From positions 124,001 through 188,000 of the forward strand of contig NZ_FMUH01000007.1 in assembly GCF_900101025.1 (NCBI RefSeq): a stretch of DNA of 64,000 bases, in the 5' to 3' direction. The position numbers were made by a program, and so were the translations under genes. This DNA is from Klenkia marina (GTDB lineage Bacteria; Actinomycetota; Actinomycetes; Mycobacteriales; Geodermatophilaceae). The notes under the pieces were generated by a model. The model saw only the letters and a program-made list of their open reading frames with translations. It did no database searches and was not told where the DNA came from. Shown piece by piece: positions 52,922 to 60,928 of the stretch (position 1 is its first letter; each line of letters begins with the position of its first letter).

Positions 52922-53263
52922 GGCCAGGGGCCGTGCCCGACCTCCGCTGAGCCCGCACGTGCCCCGCCGACGGGTTGCGGGGTTCTCGTCCTCCGACCGG
53001 CCGCTGAGGGGGCGGGAACCCCGCACCCGGCGTGCACCCACACCCCGTCCCTGGCCCGCACCCCTCGGCGGCCGGCCAGGACGGGGTCTGGGGGGCCTCG
53101 GCGGCGACCACGAGCCCCCGAACCCCGTTCTCGCTGTGCACGCACGGTGCTGGCCCGACCCGGCCACCCACGGGAGGGCATGCGCCCAGCGCAGTGGGCT
53201 CAGCGCACGCCGGGGACGGCTGCTGGCCGAGGTGCGGTCCGCAGGACCGCGATCAGCCCGGCC
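52922..53263. other. Non-coding stretch with serial hairpins between pknB and trpG-like gene
   Basis: No gene fits these 342 bp. Three more hairpins follow the terminator. One spans 52971-53029, with a 14-bp stem (CGGG/CCCG outside GCGGGGTTC/GAACCCCGC) carrying one bulge. One spans 53042-53087, with arms ACCCCGTC-CTGGCC and GGCCAG-GACGGGGT and one bulged base. One spans 53091-53119, with GGGGG-CTCG and CGAG-CCCCC. The region separates two convergent transcription units. I see no tRNA-like or known RNA fold. Confidence 0.6.
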
Positions 53264-53905
53264 TCAGACGAGCAGCTTGCGGGCCGCGGTGCTGGCGGTC
53301 TCGACGAGCTGGGGGTCGGGGGCCAAGCCGCACTGGTCCAGCCAGTTGGACAGCATCTGGTGGCCGCCCTCGGTGAGCACCGACTCGGGGTGGAACTGCA
53401 CGCCCTCGATGGGCAGCTCGCGGTGGCGCAGCGCCATGACGATGCCCGACGGCGTGCGGCCGGTGACCTCGAGCTCGTCCGGGAACGTCTCGGACTCCAC
53501 GGCCAGCGAGTGGTAGCGCGTGGCGGTGAAGGGCGAGGGCAGGCCGGCCAGCACCCCGGCGCCGTCGTGCACGACCTGGCTGGTCTTGCCGTGCAGCAGC
53601 TCGGGGGCGCGCACGACGTCGCCGCCGAAGGCCTCGGCGATGGCCTGGTGGCCCAGGCAGACGCCCAGCACGGGCAGGCCGGCCTCGGCGGCGGCCTGCA
53701 CCATCGGCACGGTCACCCCGGCGTCGGCGGGTGTGCCGGGTCCCGGGGACAGCAGCACGCCGGCGACGTCCAGGTCGGCGAGCTCGTCGGTGGAGACGGC
53801 GTCGTTGCGGCGCACCACGCTGGCGACGCCGAGCTGGCCCAGGTACTGGACCAGGTTGTAGACGAAGCTGTCGAAGTTGTCGACCACGAGCACACGAGCT
53901 GTCAC
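53264..53905 (-). CDS. Class I glutamine amidotransferase (TrpG/PabA-like)
   Basis: This 213-residue protein begins VLVVDNFDSFVYNLVQYLG and has LLSPGPGTP, the nucleophile Cys in LGVCLGHQAIAEAFGG, and VQFHPESVLTEGG with the His-Glu pair. It supplies ammonia from glutamine to a chorismate-using partner (anthranilate or aminodeoxychorismate synthase). The partner gene is not in the window, so trpG and pabA cannot be distinguished; the same gene sits here in mycobacteria. The GTG at 53905 overlaps the upstream small gene in GTGA. Confidence 0.93.
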   Translation of the reverse strand: MTARVLVVDNFDSFVYNLVQYLGQLGVASVVRRNDAVSTDELADLDVAGVLLSPGPGTPADAGVTVPMVQAAAEAGLPVLGVCLGHQAIAEAFGGDVVRAPELLHGKTSQVVHDGAGVLAGLPSPFTATRYHSLAVESETFPDELEVTGRTPSGIVMALRHRELPIEGVQFHPESVLTEGGHQMLSNWLDQCGLAPDPQLVETASTAARKLLV

Positions 53906-54060
53906 TGGTCCACCGTCACGTCGTTGAAGGGCAGCTTGGGTTCGACCCAGGGGAAGACCACGAACAGCAGCAGCGCGCACACCGCCAGCACGAGCACCAG
54001 CGCCTGCACGGTCTTCAGGGCGGTCCCGCCCGGCAGGTGCCGCCAGATCCAGGTGTACAT
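53902..54060 (-). CDS. Small single-span membrane protein between sortase and trpG-like genes
   Basis: This 52-residue protein begins with MYTWIWRHLPGGTALK. One transmembrane helix follows (VQALVLVLAVCALLLFVVFP), then an acidic tail ending NDVTVDQ. Its ATG overlaps the sortase stop in TGATG and its stop overlaps the next GTG, so it is tightly fixed in the operon. Similar tiny proteins sit at this place in related genomes, but the function is unknown. It is too short for most automatic gene calls. Confidence 0.8.
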   Translation of the reverse strand: MYTWIWRHLPGGTALKTVQALVLVLAVCALLLFVVFPWVEPKLPFNDVTVDQ

Positions 54061-55094
54061 CAGCCCTCGCTCAGAGCCGGCGGCCCGTCGGGGGCCTCGG
54101 CCTTCGGGATTGCCGCGCCGTCGAGCACCGCGTGCACGATGAGCCGTTCGCGGGCGGAGAACTTGGGGTGGCAGGTGGTCAGCGTCAGGTAGGCGCCGCT
54201 GGCCGGCCCGTCGAGCGGGCCGTTGGGGGTGGGCGCGATGACCGAGACGTCGGTGGGCAGCACGATCTGCTGACCGGGGACGCCGTTGGGGTCGTCGGCA
54301 CCCAGCACCCGGTAGACGTACCAGTCGGTCTGGGTCTCGATGACGATCGGGTCGCCGGCCTGCAGCTGGTCGAGGTCCAGGAACGGCGAGCCCTTGCCCA
54401 CCCGGTGGCCCGCGAGGGCGAAGTTGCCCTGCTCGCCGGGCATGGCGGAGTCGACGTAGTGGCCGGGGCCCTCGACCAGCTCGTCCTCGTCGGTGCCCTC
54501 GAGCACCACCTTGACGTAGTCGGCCCCGAAGCGCGGGATGCGGATGAAGGCGAAGCCCTCGCCCAGCGGCACCTCGGACAACCCGCCCGAGGGCAGGGTC
54601 GGCACGGTCGGGTCGTCGCCCTGCCAGTCCTCGCGGAGCTCGCTGGACAGCGCGTCCTGCTTGCGGTCGCTGGTGAGGTCGGTGACCCACACCTCGTAGA
54701 CGACGAACAGCAGCACGACGAGCCCGGCGGTGACCAGCAGCTGGCCCACGCCGCGGATGCCGGTGCGCACCAGGTCGCCCGTGGTGCGCTCGGGCCGCCG
54801 CACCGCCCGGGGTTCGTCCTCCTGGACCGCGTGGTCCGCGGTGGCGCGGTCCGCGGCCACGTCGTCCTCGGTCACGCGGTCCTCGGTCACGCGGTCCGCG
54901 CTCGCGTCGTCCTCGGTGCCGTCGCCCTCGGCCGAGGACGCGGAGGCCGTAGGGGGCACGGGGGGCACGGACGGGACGGCGGGCACGCGGTCGGTCCAGA
55001 CCGTGGCGTCGTCGGCGGGCGGCGGCGGGGGCGGTGCGGCGGGTTCCTCGGGAGCATGGCGGCCGCGGGGACCGCCGGTCTGCGCGTCGTCCAT
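54060..55094 (-). CDS. Class E sortase
   Basis: This is a 344-residue protein. The N-terminal 110 residues are a Pro/Asp/Glu-rich cytoplasmic region with repeated (S/E)ADRVTED-like units. One transmembrane helix follows (GQLLVTAGLVVLLFVVYEVW), then the sortase fold: ALAGHRVGKGSPFLDLDQL with the active His, and TLTTCHPKFSARERLIVHA with the active Cys and Arg. Class E enzymes recognise LAxTG-like sorting signals and join proteins to peptidoglycan in high-GC Gram-positives. No substrate is encoded nearby. The ATG at 55094 follows GGAGG. It starts the sortase, small-protein and trpG-like chain. Confidence 0.93.
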   Translation of the reverse strand: MDDAQTGGPRGRHAPEEPAAPPPPPPADDATVWTDRVPAVPSVPPVPPTASASSAEGDGTEDDASADRVTEDRVTEDDVAADRATADHAVQEDEPRAVRRPERTTGDLVRTGIRGVGQLLVTAGLVVLLFVVYEVWVTDLTSDRKQDALSSELREDWQGDDPTVPTLPSGGLSEVPLGEGFAFIRIPRFGADYVKVVLEGTDEDELVEGPGHYVDSAMPGEQGNFALAGHRVGKGSPFLDLDQLQAGDPIVIETQTDWYVYRVLGADDPNGVPGQQIVLPTDVSVIAPTPNGPLDGPASGAYLTLTTCHPKFSARERLIVHAVLDGAAIPKAEAPDGPPALSEG

Positions 55095-55119
55095 GCTTCC
55101 TCCCCGTGCCCGAGCAGCC

Positions 55120-55857
55120 TCAGCCGGCGGCCGTGGCGTACTGCAGGTCCAGCGCGCCATCGTAGGCGGGCAGGGTGACCTCCGAGCGGTCCTGCACCCG
55201 GTAGGTGAGCCCGAACCGGTCGACGGCCTGCTGGAGCAGGGAGACCTCGTAGGACTCGCCGAGCCGGTCGCGCATCGCGTCGGCGTCGCCGACCGCGGTG
55301 ATCACGAAGGGCGGGGAGTAGGTGCGCCCCTGCAGCAGCAGCACGTTGCCGACGCAGCGCACGGCGCTGGTGGCTATCAGCCGCTGGCCCATGATCGTGA
55401 CGCCGTCGGCACCCGCGGCCCACAGGGCGTTGACCACGCCCTGCACGTCGGACTGGTGGATGACCAGGTCGTCGGGCCCGGCTCCCCGCGGCAGGTCGCC
55501 GCTGGCGGTGTCCGGGGCGTCGTCCAGGGTGATCTCGACACCGGCGCCGCTGAGCGCGGTGAACCCGGCGGAGGCCTCCTCCGCCGCACCCGCGGCCGAG
55601 GCGGCGGCGACCGCCCCGTTGCGGCCGGCCTCGGCGTCGGTGAGCGCCTGCGCCCGCGCCGACAGGACGCTGAGCTGGGCCTCGGTGGCGTCGTTGGCCG
55701 TCTCGAGCTGGCGGATCAGCTCGGAGAGCTCGGTGACGTCACCGGCCCGCAGATCGGTGCCGCGGGCGGTCTGCCCCGACGTGGCGAACAGCAGGCCCGC
55801 GGCGAGGGCCACCACCGGCACCAGGGCGCCCCACACGGTGGGTCGACGTCGGCGCAC
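55120..55857 (-). CDS. DUF881 protein
   Basis: This 245-residue protein has one N-terminal transmembrane or signal segment (ALVPVVALAAGLLFATSG), a coiled coil (TELSELIRQLETANDATEAQ) and the DUF881 domain (GVEITLDDAP, LVIHQSDVQGVVNALWAAGA, ERI-like GQRLIATSAVRCVGNVLLLQ). The family lies next to crgA and trpG in many actinobacteria and near division genes in Firmicutes. Its role is unknown but probably at the cell envelope. The GTG at 55857 has GGAGGTGG upstream. The sortase gene follows 25 bp later. Confidence 0.92.
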   Translation of the reverse strand: MRRRRPTVWGALVPVVALAAGLLFATSGQTARGTDLRAGDVTELSELIRQLETANDATEAQLSVLSARAQALTDAEAGRNGAVAAASAAGAAEEASAGFTALSGAGVEITLDDAPDTASGDLPRGAGPDDLVIHQSDVQGVVNALWAAGADGVTIMGQRLIATSAVRCVGNVLLLQGRTYSPPFVITAVGDADAMRDRLGESYEVSLLQQAVDRFGLTYRVQDRSEVTLPAYDGALDLQYATAAG

Positions 55858-56022
55858 GGACCACCTCCGGAGGGGGACGACGGCGCCCGGTGCGGGCCGT
55901 CTGCCCGCCGTCGCGCCACCTGCAGCTTAGGCTGGGGGCGGTCCGGACCGGCCACGACGGCCGGTCCTGCGCAGGTCCGCCCAGCTGGGCGGACCGTGAG
56001 GTCGGTTCGAGGAGTCGTCGCG

Positions 56023-56295
56023 GTGCCCAAGAGCAAGGTGCGCAAGAAGTCGGTGTACACCCCGCCGGAGGGCGTGCTCCCCTCCAGCGCCAGCCGAGCC
56101 CGCGCTGCTGCGCCCAGCCCCCGCTGGTACGCGCCGGTCATGATCGCCCTGATGCTGCTCGGGCTGGTCTGGATCGTCGTCTACTACGTGGCCGGCGACC
56201 AGATCCCGTTCATGGTGTCGCTGTCGGCCTGGAACTTCGCGATCGGCTTCGGCGCCATGGTGGCCGGGCTGGTCATGAGCATGCGCTGGCGCTGA
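56023..56295 (+). CDS. crgA: CrgA, cell division protein
   Basis: This 90-residue protein has a basic, Ser-rich N-terminus (MPKSKVRKKSVYTPPEGVLP) and two transmembrane helices (WYAPVMIALMLLGLVWIVVY; AWNFAIGFGAMVAGLVMSMR). The KSKVRK-YTPP start and short cytoplasmic tail are diagnostic. CrgA sits at the division septum and recruits or restrains FtsZ, PBPs and CwsA. The GTG at 56023 has GAGGAG 9 nt upstream. It diverges from the DUF881 gene across 165 bp. Confidence 0.96.
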   Translation: MPKSKVRKKSVYTPPEGVLPSSASRARAAAPSPRWYAPVMIALMLLGLVWIVVYYVAGDQIPFMVSLSAWNFAIGFGAMVAGLVMSMRWR

Positions 56296-56299
56296 CCCC

Positions 56300-57067
56300 T
56301 CAGTTCTGAGGTACCTCGGCGTCGATCGAGGGCTGGTCGGCGAACAGCGGCGGCAGGTAGCGCAGCATCAGCGCCGACCACGTGAGGTGGGTGAGCACCG
56401 GGGCCTGGATGCCGCCGGTGATCTTGCGCTGCCAGCCGAACAACAGCCCCATGGCCACCGAGGCCAGCACCAGGGCCGGGTTGCGGGTCGAGGTCGTGGC
56501 CAGCCCGTAGACGGCGGTCGACTTCAGCACCGGGTTGCCGGTGCCCGCGGCGGCGTACAGCGCACCCCGGAAGAAGACCTCCTCGGCGACCCCGTTGGTG
56601 AGGGTGGTCATCGTGACCAGCGCCGGGTTGCCCTGGTGGGCGTACCGCAGGATGCGGGTCACCGCCGCGTTGAGCACCGGGATGCGCTTGGACACCAGGG
56701 CCGCCCCGTAGAACAGCCCGAAGACCCCCGCGCCGGTGACCACCGGCGTGATGACCGGACGGTGCAGCGTCTCGCGCGAGGAGCGCATCCACCCGCGGTG
56801 CAGCGGCCCCGAGGCCACCCCGCCGGCCACCCACGTGCCGGCGACGGCCATGGTCAGCGCGTAGAACTCCTTGGAGTCCGGTTTCTGGGAGAGCGAGACC
56901 CCCAGCAGCCCGGCGCCCGTGACCGCCACCGCGGCGGTGACCCGGCGGCGGCGCCGGAACGCCGCGTCGGTCTCCAGGTGGTCGCGCGGCACCGGGTCCA
57001 CCAGCCAGGCCGGCGCGCTGGCGACCAGGCGGTCGACCAGCCGGCCCATCCGCCGTCCGGCAGTCAC
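56300..57067 (-). CDS. CPBP-family intramembrane protease-like protein
   Basis: This is a 255-residue membrane protein. The N-terminal region has charged and hydrophobic parts (RRRRRVTAAVAVTGAGLLGV). The CPBP (Abi/CAAX prenyl protease-like) motifs are TNGVAEEVFFRGALYAA, with the Glu-Glu and Arg of motif 1, and LTHLTWSALM with the His of the last motif. It may be an intramembrane peptidase. The GTG at 57067 overlaps the stop of the NAD(P)-binding protein gene in GTGA. It converges on crgA with a 4-bp gap. Confidence 0.85.
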   Translation of the reverse strand: MTAGRRMGRLVDRLVASAPAWLVDPVPRDHLETDAAFRRRRRVTAAVAVTGAGLLGVSLSQKPDSKEFYALTMAVAGTWVAGGVASGPLHRGWMRSSRETLHRPVITPVVTGAGVFGLFYGAALVSKRIPVLNAAVTRILRYAHQGNPALVTMTTLTNGVAEEVFFRGALYAAAGTGNPVLKSTAVYGLATTSTRNPALVLASVAMGLLFGWQRKITGGIQAPVLTHLTWSALMLRYLPPLFADQPSIDAEVPQN

Positions 57068-58011
57068 GACCGGGCCCCCCGGGCCAGCAGGCCGCCGTGC
57101 CGCTTGCGCTGCCCGGCCACCTCGCGACGCTCCCGGGCACGCTCGCCCAGCGCCTGCAGCACCGCACTGTCGTAGTCCATCGGCTCGAAGGGCACGACCT
57201 GCCGGATCGCGTCGTCGTGCACCACGACCTCGTTGCTCATCGAGTCGATGAGGTTGCGGCCGGTCTGCAGGTCGACGTCGGTGACCAGCGACAGCCAGCG
57301 CGAGGACAACCGCGGGCTCAGCAGCGGCACGGGGAGCACGAACAGGTGCCGGCCCTGGATCTCGGCGACCCGGGTGAGCATCTCGAGGTACTCCAGGACG
57401 TCGGGGCCACCCACCTCGAACACGCGACCCTCGGCCTCGGGGGCCTCGAGCACGCCCACCAGGTAGCGCACGACGTCGTCCACGGCGATGGGCTGGGTGC
57501 GGGTGTGCACCCACTGCGGGGTGACCATGGCGGGTAGGTGGGCGACCAGCTGGCGGGTCATCTCCCACGAGACGCCGCCGTGGCCCACGACGATGCCGGC
57601 GCGCAGGACGGTGACCGGCACCCCGCCCTCGCCGAGCAGGGTCTCGACCTCGCGCCGGCTGCGGAGGTGGTCGGACAGGTCGTCGGCGTCGTCCCCGAGC
57701 CCGCCCAGGTAGACGATGCGCCGCACGCCCTGGGCGGCGCAGGCCCGGCCGAACCGCCGGGCGGCTGCGGCGTCCTCCTCGACGAAGGAGGCGTCGCCGA
57801 GGGAGTGCACCAGGTAGTAGGCGGCCTCGCAGCCCTCGAGCGCAGCCCGCAGGGACGCCTCGTCGGACACGTCGCCGGCCACCGGTTCCCCGGCCCCGCC
57901 GTACGCCTCGGGACGGCGGGTCATCGCCCGCACGTCGTGGCCCTCCTCGACCAGGGCCGGCGCCAGCCGACCACCCACGAACCCGGACGCACCCGTCACC
58001 AGAACCTGCAC
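57064..58011 (-). CDS. NAD(P)H-binding SDR-family epimerase-like protein
   Basis: This 315-residue protein starts with the nucleotide-binding loop VLVTGASGFVGGRLAPAL. The phrase AAYYLVHSLGDASFVEED, then VRRIVYLGGLGDDADDLSDH and VTVLRAGIVVGHGGVSWEMT, place it in the atypical SDR group often called NAD(P)H-binding or NmrA-like. It lacks a clear YxxxK catalytic pair. It may reduce or isomerise a lipid or sugar, or act as a redox sensor. The GTG start is at 58011. It is coupled to the downstream CPBP gene by a 4-nt overlap. Confidence 0.85.
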   Translation of the reverse strand: MQVLVTGASGFVGGRLAPALVEEGHDVRAMTRRPEAYGGAGEPVAGDVSDEASLRAALEGCEAAYYLVHSLGDASFVEEDAAAARRFGRACAAQGVRRIVYLGGLGDDADDLSDHLRSRREVETLLGEGGVPVTVLRAGIVVGHGGVSWEMTRQLVAHLPAMVTPQWVHTRTQPIAVDDVVRYLVGVLEAPEAEGRVFEVGGPDVLEYLEMLTRVAEIQGRHLFVLPVPLLSPRLSSRWLSLVTDVDLQTGRNLIDSMSNEVVVHDDAIRQVVPFEPMDYDSAVLQALGERARERREVAGQRKRHGGLLARGARS

Positions 58012-58127
58012 CCGTCCACCCTCGCGGTTGCCACCGCCCCGCGCAGGACGAGTGCGACGAACCGGTCCGGTCGAGGTCGAGAAGTCGACCCCGGGACGGC
58101 GGGTCACGTGTGCACAGGCCGCTGACC

Positions 58128-58470
58128 TGATCCACAACGCCGCTGACCGACCGCCCCCAGGTTTGTCCACCGAGTGTGGAGAGCGCCGCGGCCACCGCAG
58201 GCCGCTGACCTGCGCGATCGCCCACCGTGTGACCAGTGGGACGACGGGACCACCCGCGTAGTTACATCCCTGTTCTTCTGTCCCCACCTGTGCACACAGG
58301 TGTGGACGAATCGACTCGTGGACCGTGACGACCCCGTCCGGGGGCCCCCTCACCGGGCGTGTCCGAACCGTCGCCCACAGCATGAAAGACGAGGTCGGAC
58401 CGCGGGTCGCGGTGTCCGCGCACCGGCCTGTGGACAACCGGGGAGGATGGGGGCCGTGCACTGGTCCACA
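58128..58470. promoter_or_regulatory. Cluster of DnaA-box-like sequences
   Basis: The actinobacterial DnaA box is TTGTCCACA. One exact box is present on the minus strand (58429-58437). Three differ by one base (TTGTCCACC at 58163, TGTGGACGA at 58301 on the minus strand, TGGTCCACA at 58462), and TGATCCACA at 58128 differs by two. All are within 343 bp of a 444-bp divergent gap. An 18-bp near-palindrome, CACCTGTG-CA-CACAGGTG, lies at 58285. The region is not oriC itself, which is expected between dnaA and dnaN. Confidence 0.45.
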
Positions 58471-58854
58471 CGTCCCGTCGAGACGGCCGTCGCGGCGGCC
58501 GCAGCCGTCGTCCTGGGCGGGGTGCTCCTGCTGCTCGACGTGCCGGGGCGGCTGCTCGTCGGTGCCGCGGTGCTGCTCCTGGTGGGCGTCGTCGTCCGGG
58601 ACCTCCGGCTCCGGCCGCGGCTGCGGGCCGACGAGACCGCGGTCGCCGTCCGGGGCCTGGGCGGCACCACGACCATCCCGCGGGCACGGCTGCGCGCCCG
58701 GGTGCGCACCGGGCGACGGCTGGGGGTGCGCAGCACCTCGCTGGAGCTGGAGGACACCGCCGACGAGACCGTGCTGCTCGTGCTCGGCCGCCGCGACCTG
58801 GGCGCCGACCCCGAGCAGGTGGGCGCCCAGCTGCTCGGGCACCGACCGGTCTAG
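58456..58854 (+). CDS. PH-domain-like small membrane protein
   Basis: This 132-residue protein begins VHWSTRPVETAVAAAAAVVL. Two hydrophobic segments are followed by a bacterial PH-like (bPH2/YdbT-type) strand domain (VRDLRLRPRLRADETAVAVR, then GTTTIPRARLRARVRTGRRL). The same gene occupies this position in mycobacteria. Its role is unknown. The GTG at 58456 has GGGAGG 9 nt upstream, better than the ATG at 58447. Its stop overlaps the convergent rhomboid stop. Confidence 0.82.
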   Translation: MHWSTRPVETAVAAAAAVVLGGVLLLLDVPGRLLVGAAVLLLVGVVVRDLRLRPRLRADETAVAVRGLGGTTTIPRARLRARVRTGRRLGVRSTSLELEDTADETVLLVLGRRDLGADPEQVGAQLLGHRPV

Positions 58855-59675
58855 CGGATCCCGCCGAAGGTCAGCACGAGCAGGACGACGACCACGGCGG
58901 CGACCCCGGCCACGGCCAGCGCGGTGCGCCTGCGGGCCCACAGCAGCACGGCGGCGGTGGCCGCACCGGCGACCAGGCCGCCCAGGTGGCCCAGCAGCGA
59001 GACGCCGGGCAGGAAGCTGATGACCAGGTTGATGGCCAGCAGGGTGAGCAGGCCGCGGAGGTCCTGCTTCTGCTTGACCAGCACCACGCCGAAGGCGCCG
59101 AGCAGGCCGTAGATGGCGCCGGAGGCCCCGACGACCCCGCCGAGGTACTCGCCGAACAGCTGCAGCGCGGCCGCGCCGCCGAGGGCCGAGACCAGGTAGA
59201 CGGTGAGGTAGCGGGCCTTGCCGATGGTGCGCTCGAGCTCGGAGCCGAACAGCAGCAGGGCCAGCATGTTGAGCGCCAGGTGCACCACGCCGGCGTGGGT
59301 GAAGGCGCTGGTGACCACCCGCCACCACTGACCCGCGTCGACGAGCACCGGGGCGGTGAGCAGCTCGGACTGCAGCGGGGACGAGAAGGAGCTGATCGGG
59401 TTGCCCCCGACCAGCAGCGCGGAGACGGCGGTGCCGACGGCGACCGCGAGGTTCAGGGCGACGAGGACGACGGTGACGACGCCCCAGCGGCGACCGGCCA
59501 CCCGGACGCCGGTGGTGCGCTTGGGGGCCCGCACGGTGCGGCGGGCGTCGGCGATCTCCTCGGGGCACTGGAAGCCCACGGAGGCGGGGTGCATGCAGTC
59601 GGGGCAGATGGGCCGGCCGCAGCGCACGCAGGAGATGCGGGTGGGCCGGTCGGGGTGCCGGTAGCAGGTGGGCAC
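58851..59675 (-). CDS. Rhomboid-family intramembrane serine protease with N-terminal zinc ribbon
   Basis: This is a 274-residue protein. The N-terminus is a B-box-like zinc motif (CYRHPDRPTRISCVRCGRPI, then CPDC). Six or seven transmembrane segments follow. Rhomboid residues are present: N136 in HLALNMLAL, catalytic S185 in GASGAIYG and H230 in LLGHLGGL. It would cleave membrane proteins within their helices. The GTG at 59675 is the first in-frame start after the ppiA stop, 47 bp upstream. The gene is conserved between gyrA and crgA in actinobacteria. Confidence 0.93.
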   Translation of the reverse strand: MPTCYRHPDRPTRISCVRCGRPICPDCMHPASVGFQCPEEIADARRTVRAPKRTTGVRVAGRRWGVVTVVLVALNLAVAVGTAVSALLVGGNPISSFSSPLQSELLTAPVLVDAGQWWRVVTSAFTHAGVVHLALNMLALLLFGSELERTIGKARYLTVYLVSALGGAAALQLFGEYLGGVVGASGAIYGLLGAFGVVLVKQKQDLRGLLTLLAINLVISFLPGVSLLGHLGGLVAGAATAAVLLWARRRTALAVAGVAAVVVVLLVLTFGGIR

Positions 59676-59722
59676 CGGGGGCGCGGGCTGCTCGCCCGCA
59701 CCCCCGGGTCCGGTGGGTGTGC

Positions 59723-60265
59723 TCAGCTGCGCTGCACCTCGACCGAGGTGATCACGACGTCCTCGAGGGGCTTGTCGCCGCGCGCGGTCGGGACCTTCGC
59801 GATGGCGTCGACGACCTGGCGGGAGGCGTCGTCGGCCACCTCGCCGAAGATCGTGTGCTTGTTGTTCAGGTGCGGGGTGTTGGTGACGGTGATGAAGAAC
59901 TGCGAGCCGTTCGTGCCCGGGCCGGCGTTGGCCATGGCCAGCAGGTAGGGCTTGGAGAACTGCAGGTCGGGGTGGAACTCGTCGCCGAAGCGGTAGCCGG
60001 GGCCGCCGGTGCCCTGACCCAGCGGGTCACCGCCCTGGATCATGAAGCCGTCGATGACCCGGTGGAAGATCGTGCCGTCGTACAGCTTGTCGGTCGTCTT
60101 GGCCCGGGTGCGGGGGTCCACCCACTCGCGGCTGCCCTCGGCGAGCTCGGCGAAGTTGGCGACGGTCTTGGGGGCGTGGTCCGGGAACAGGTCCACGGTG
60201 ATGTCGCCGTGGTTGGTGTGCAGGACTGCGCGCCGCGCAGGAGTCGATTCGGTCACGCGCTCCAT
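59723..60265 (-). CDS. ppiA: Peptidyl-prolyl cis-trans isomerase, cyclophilin type
   Basis: This is a 180-residue cytosolic cyclophilin. TNHGDITVDLFPDHAPKTVA, YDGTIFHRVIDGFMIQGGDP with the catalytic Arg, LAMANAGPGTNGSQFFITV and NKHTIFGEVADD are all conserved. No signal peptide is present. It catalyses proline isomerisation during folding. The ATG at 60265 has AGGTGG upstream; GTG at 60256 is an alternative. It begins 25 bp after the DUF2020 lipoprotein gene on the same strand. Confidence 0.95.
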   Translation of the reverse strand: MERVTESTPARRAVLHTNHGDITVDLFPDHAPKTVANFAELAEGSREWVDPRTRAKTTDKLYDGTIFHRVIDGFMIQGGDPLGQGTGGPGYRFGDEFHPDLQFSKPYLLAMANAGPGTNGSQFFITVTNTPHLNNKHTIFGEVADDASRQVVDAIAKVPTARGDKPLEDVVITSVEVQRS

Positions 60266-60290
60266 CGTCCCACCTGCGGTGATGGCTCGC

Positions 60291-60833
60291 TCAGACCGCC
60301 CCGACGACGGCCTGCGCGATCTCCCGCGCCTGCAGGCTGGACTCCTGGTTGATGGTGACCACCACGACCAGGGTGCCGTCGGCGACGGCCAGCACGGTGG
60401 GCTGGCCGACGGCGATGCCGCCGCCGTCGGCGATGTCGGTGACCGCGGTGCCCCCGATGCCGGCCACCCGCTCGACGGCCGCGGTGCGCGCGGCCACGGA
60501 GTCGGCGGCCTGGCTGATCTCGACGGTGAGCGCGGCCTCCCCGTTCGGCTTGGCGAAGGTGCACGAGGGCGGGGGGCCACCGGGGACGCCGGTCGTGGTG
60601 ACCGTGGGGGTCTTCTGCCCGACGACGTCCTCGACGGTGGTGGTGTCGAGGTAGGGGCAGTCCTGCTCGGTCGTGACCGGCTCGGCGGCGGTCGTCGGCG
60701 CCGGCGTCGCCGAGGTGGTGGCCGGGGCCGCACTGGTGGTGGCGGCGGGCGACCCGGGCGCGGGTTCGGCGGTGCCGCCGCACGCGGCCAGCAGCAGGGC
60801 CACGGCGGGCAGGAGCATCGTGCGGCGCGACAT
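60291..60833 (-). CDS. DUF2020 lipoprotein
   Basis: This is a 180-residue lipoprotein precursor. The signal ends VALLLAAC with Cys near residue 18, followed by a Thr/Ala/Pro-rich spacer. The DUF2020-like domain runs from CPYLDTTTVEDVVGQKTPTV to the end, with one further Cys (PPSCTFAKPNGEAAL) that could pair with the first. It would sit on the outer face of the membrane; the function is unknown. The ATG begins only 2 nt past the mature 3' end of tRNA-Ala, so it has no leader of its own unless processed from the tRNA transcript. Confidence 0.85.
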   Translation of the reverse strand: MSRRTMLLPAVALLLAACGGTAEPAPGSPAATTSAAPATTSATPAPTTAAEPVTTEQDCPYLDTTTVEDVVGQKTPTVTTTGVPGGPPPSCTFAKPNGEAALTVEISQAADSVAARTAAVERVAGIGGTAVTDIADGGGIAVGQPTVLAVADGTLVVVVTINQESSLQAREIAQAVVGAV

Positions 60834-60835
60834 CG

Positions 60836-60908
60836 TGGAGACGAGGGGAATCGAACCCCTGACCCCCGCCTTGCAAAGGCGGTGCTCTACCAATTGAGCT
60901 ACGTCCCC
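60836..60908 (-). tRNA. tRNA-Ala (anticodon TGC)
   Basis: A 73-nt tRNA with acceptor stem GGGGACG/CGTCTCC, D-arm GTAGCTCAATTGGTAGAGC, anticodon arm CCGCC-TTTGCAA-GGCGG (TGC) and T-arm AGGGGTTCGATTCCCCT. CCA is not encoded. It is the usual partner of tRNA-Ile next to gyrA. Confidence 0.97.
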
Positions 60909-60928
60909 GAGGGGTGGTTCGTCGCGGT

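Noticed and set aside
58012-58455. This gap as the chromosomal origin oriC
   Set aside because: Established actinobacterial origins lie between dnaA and dnaN, which are not in the window. Box number and lack of AT-rich DNA also argue against it.
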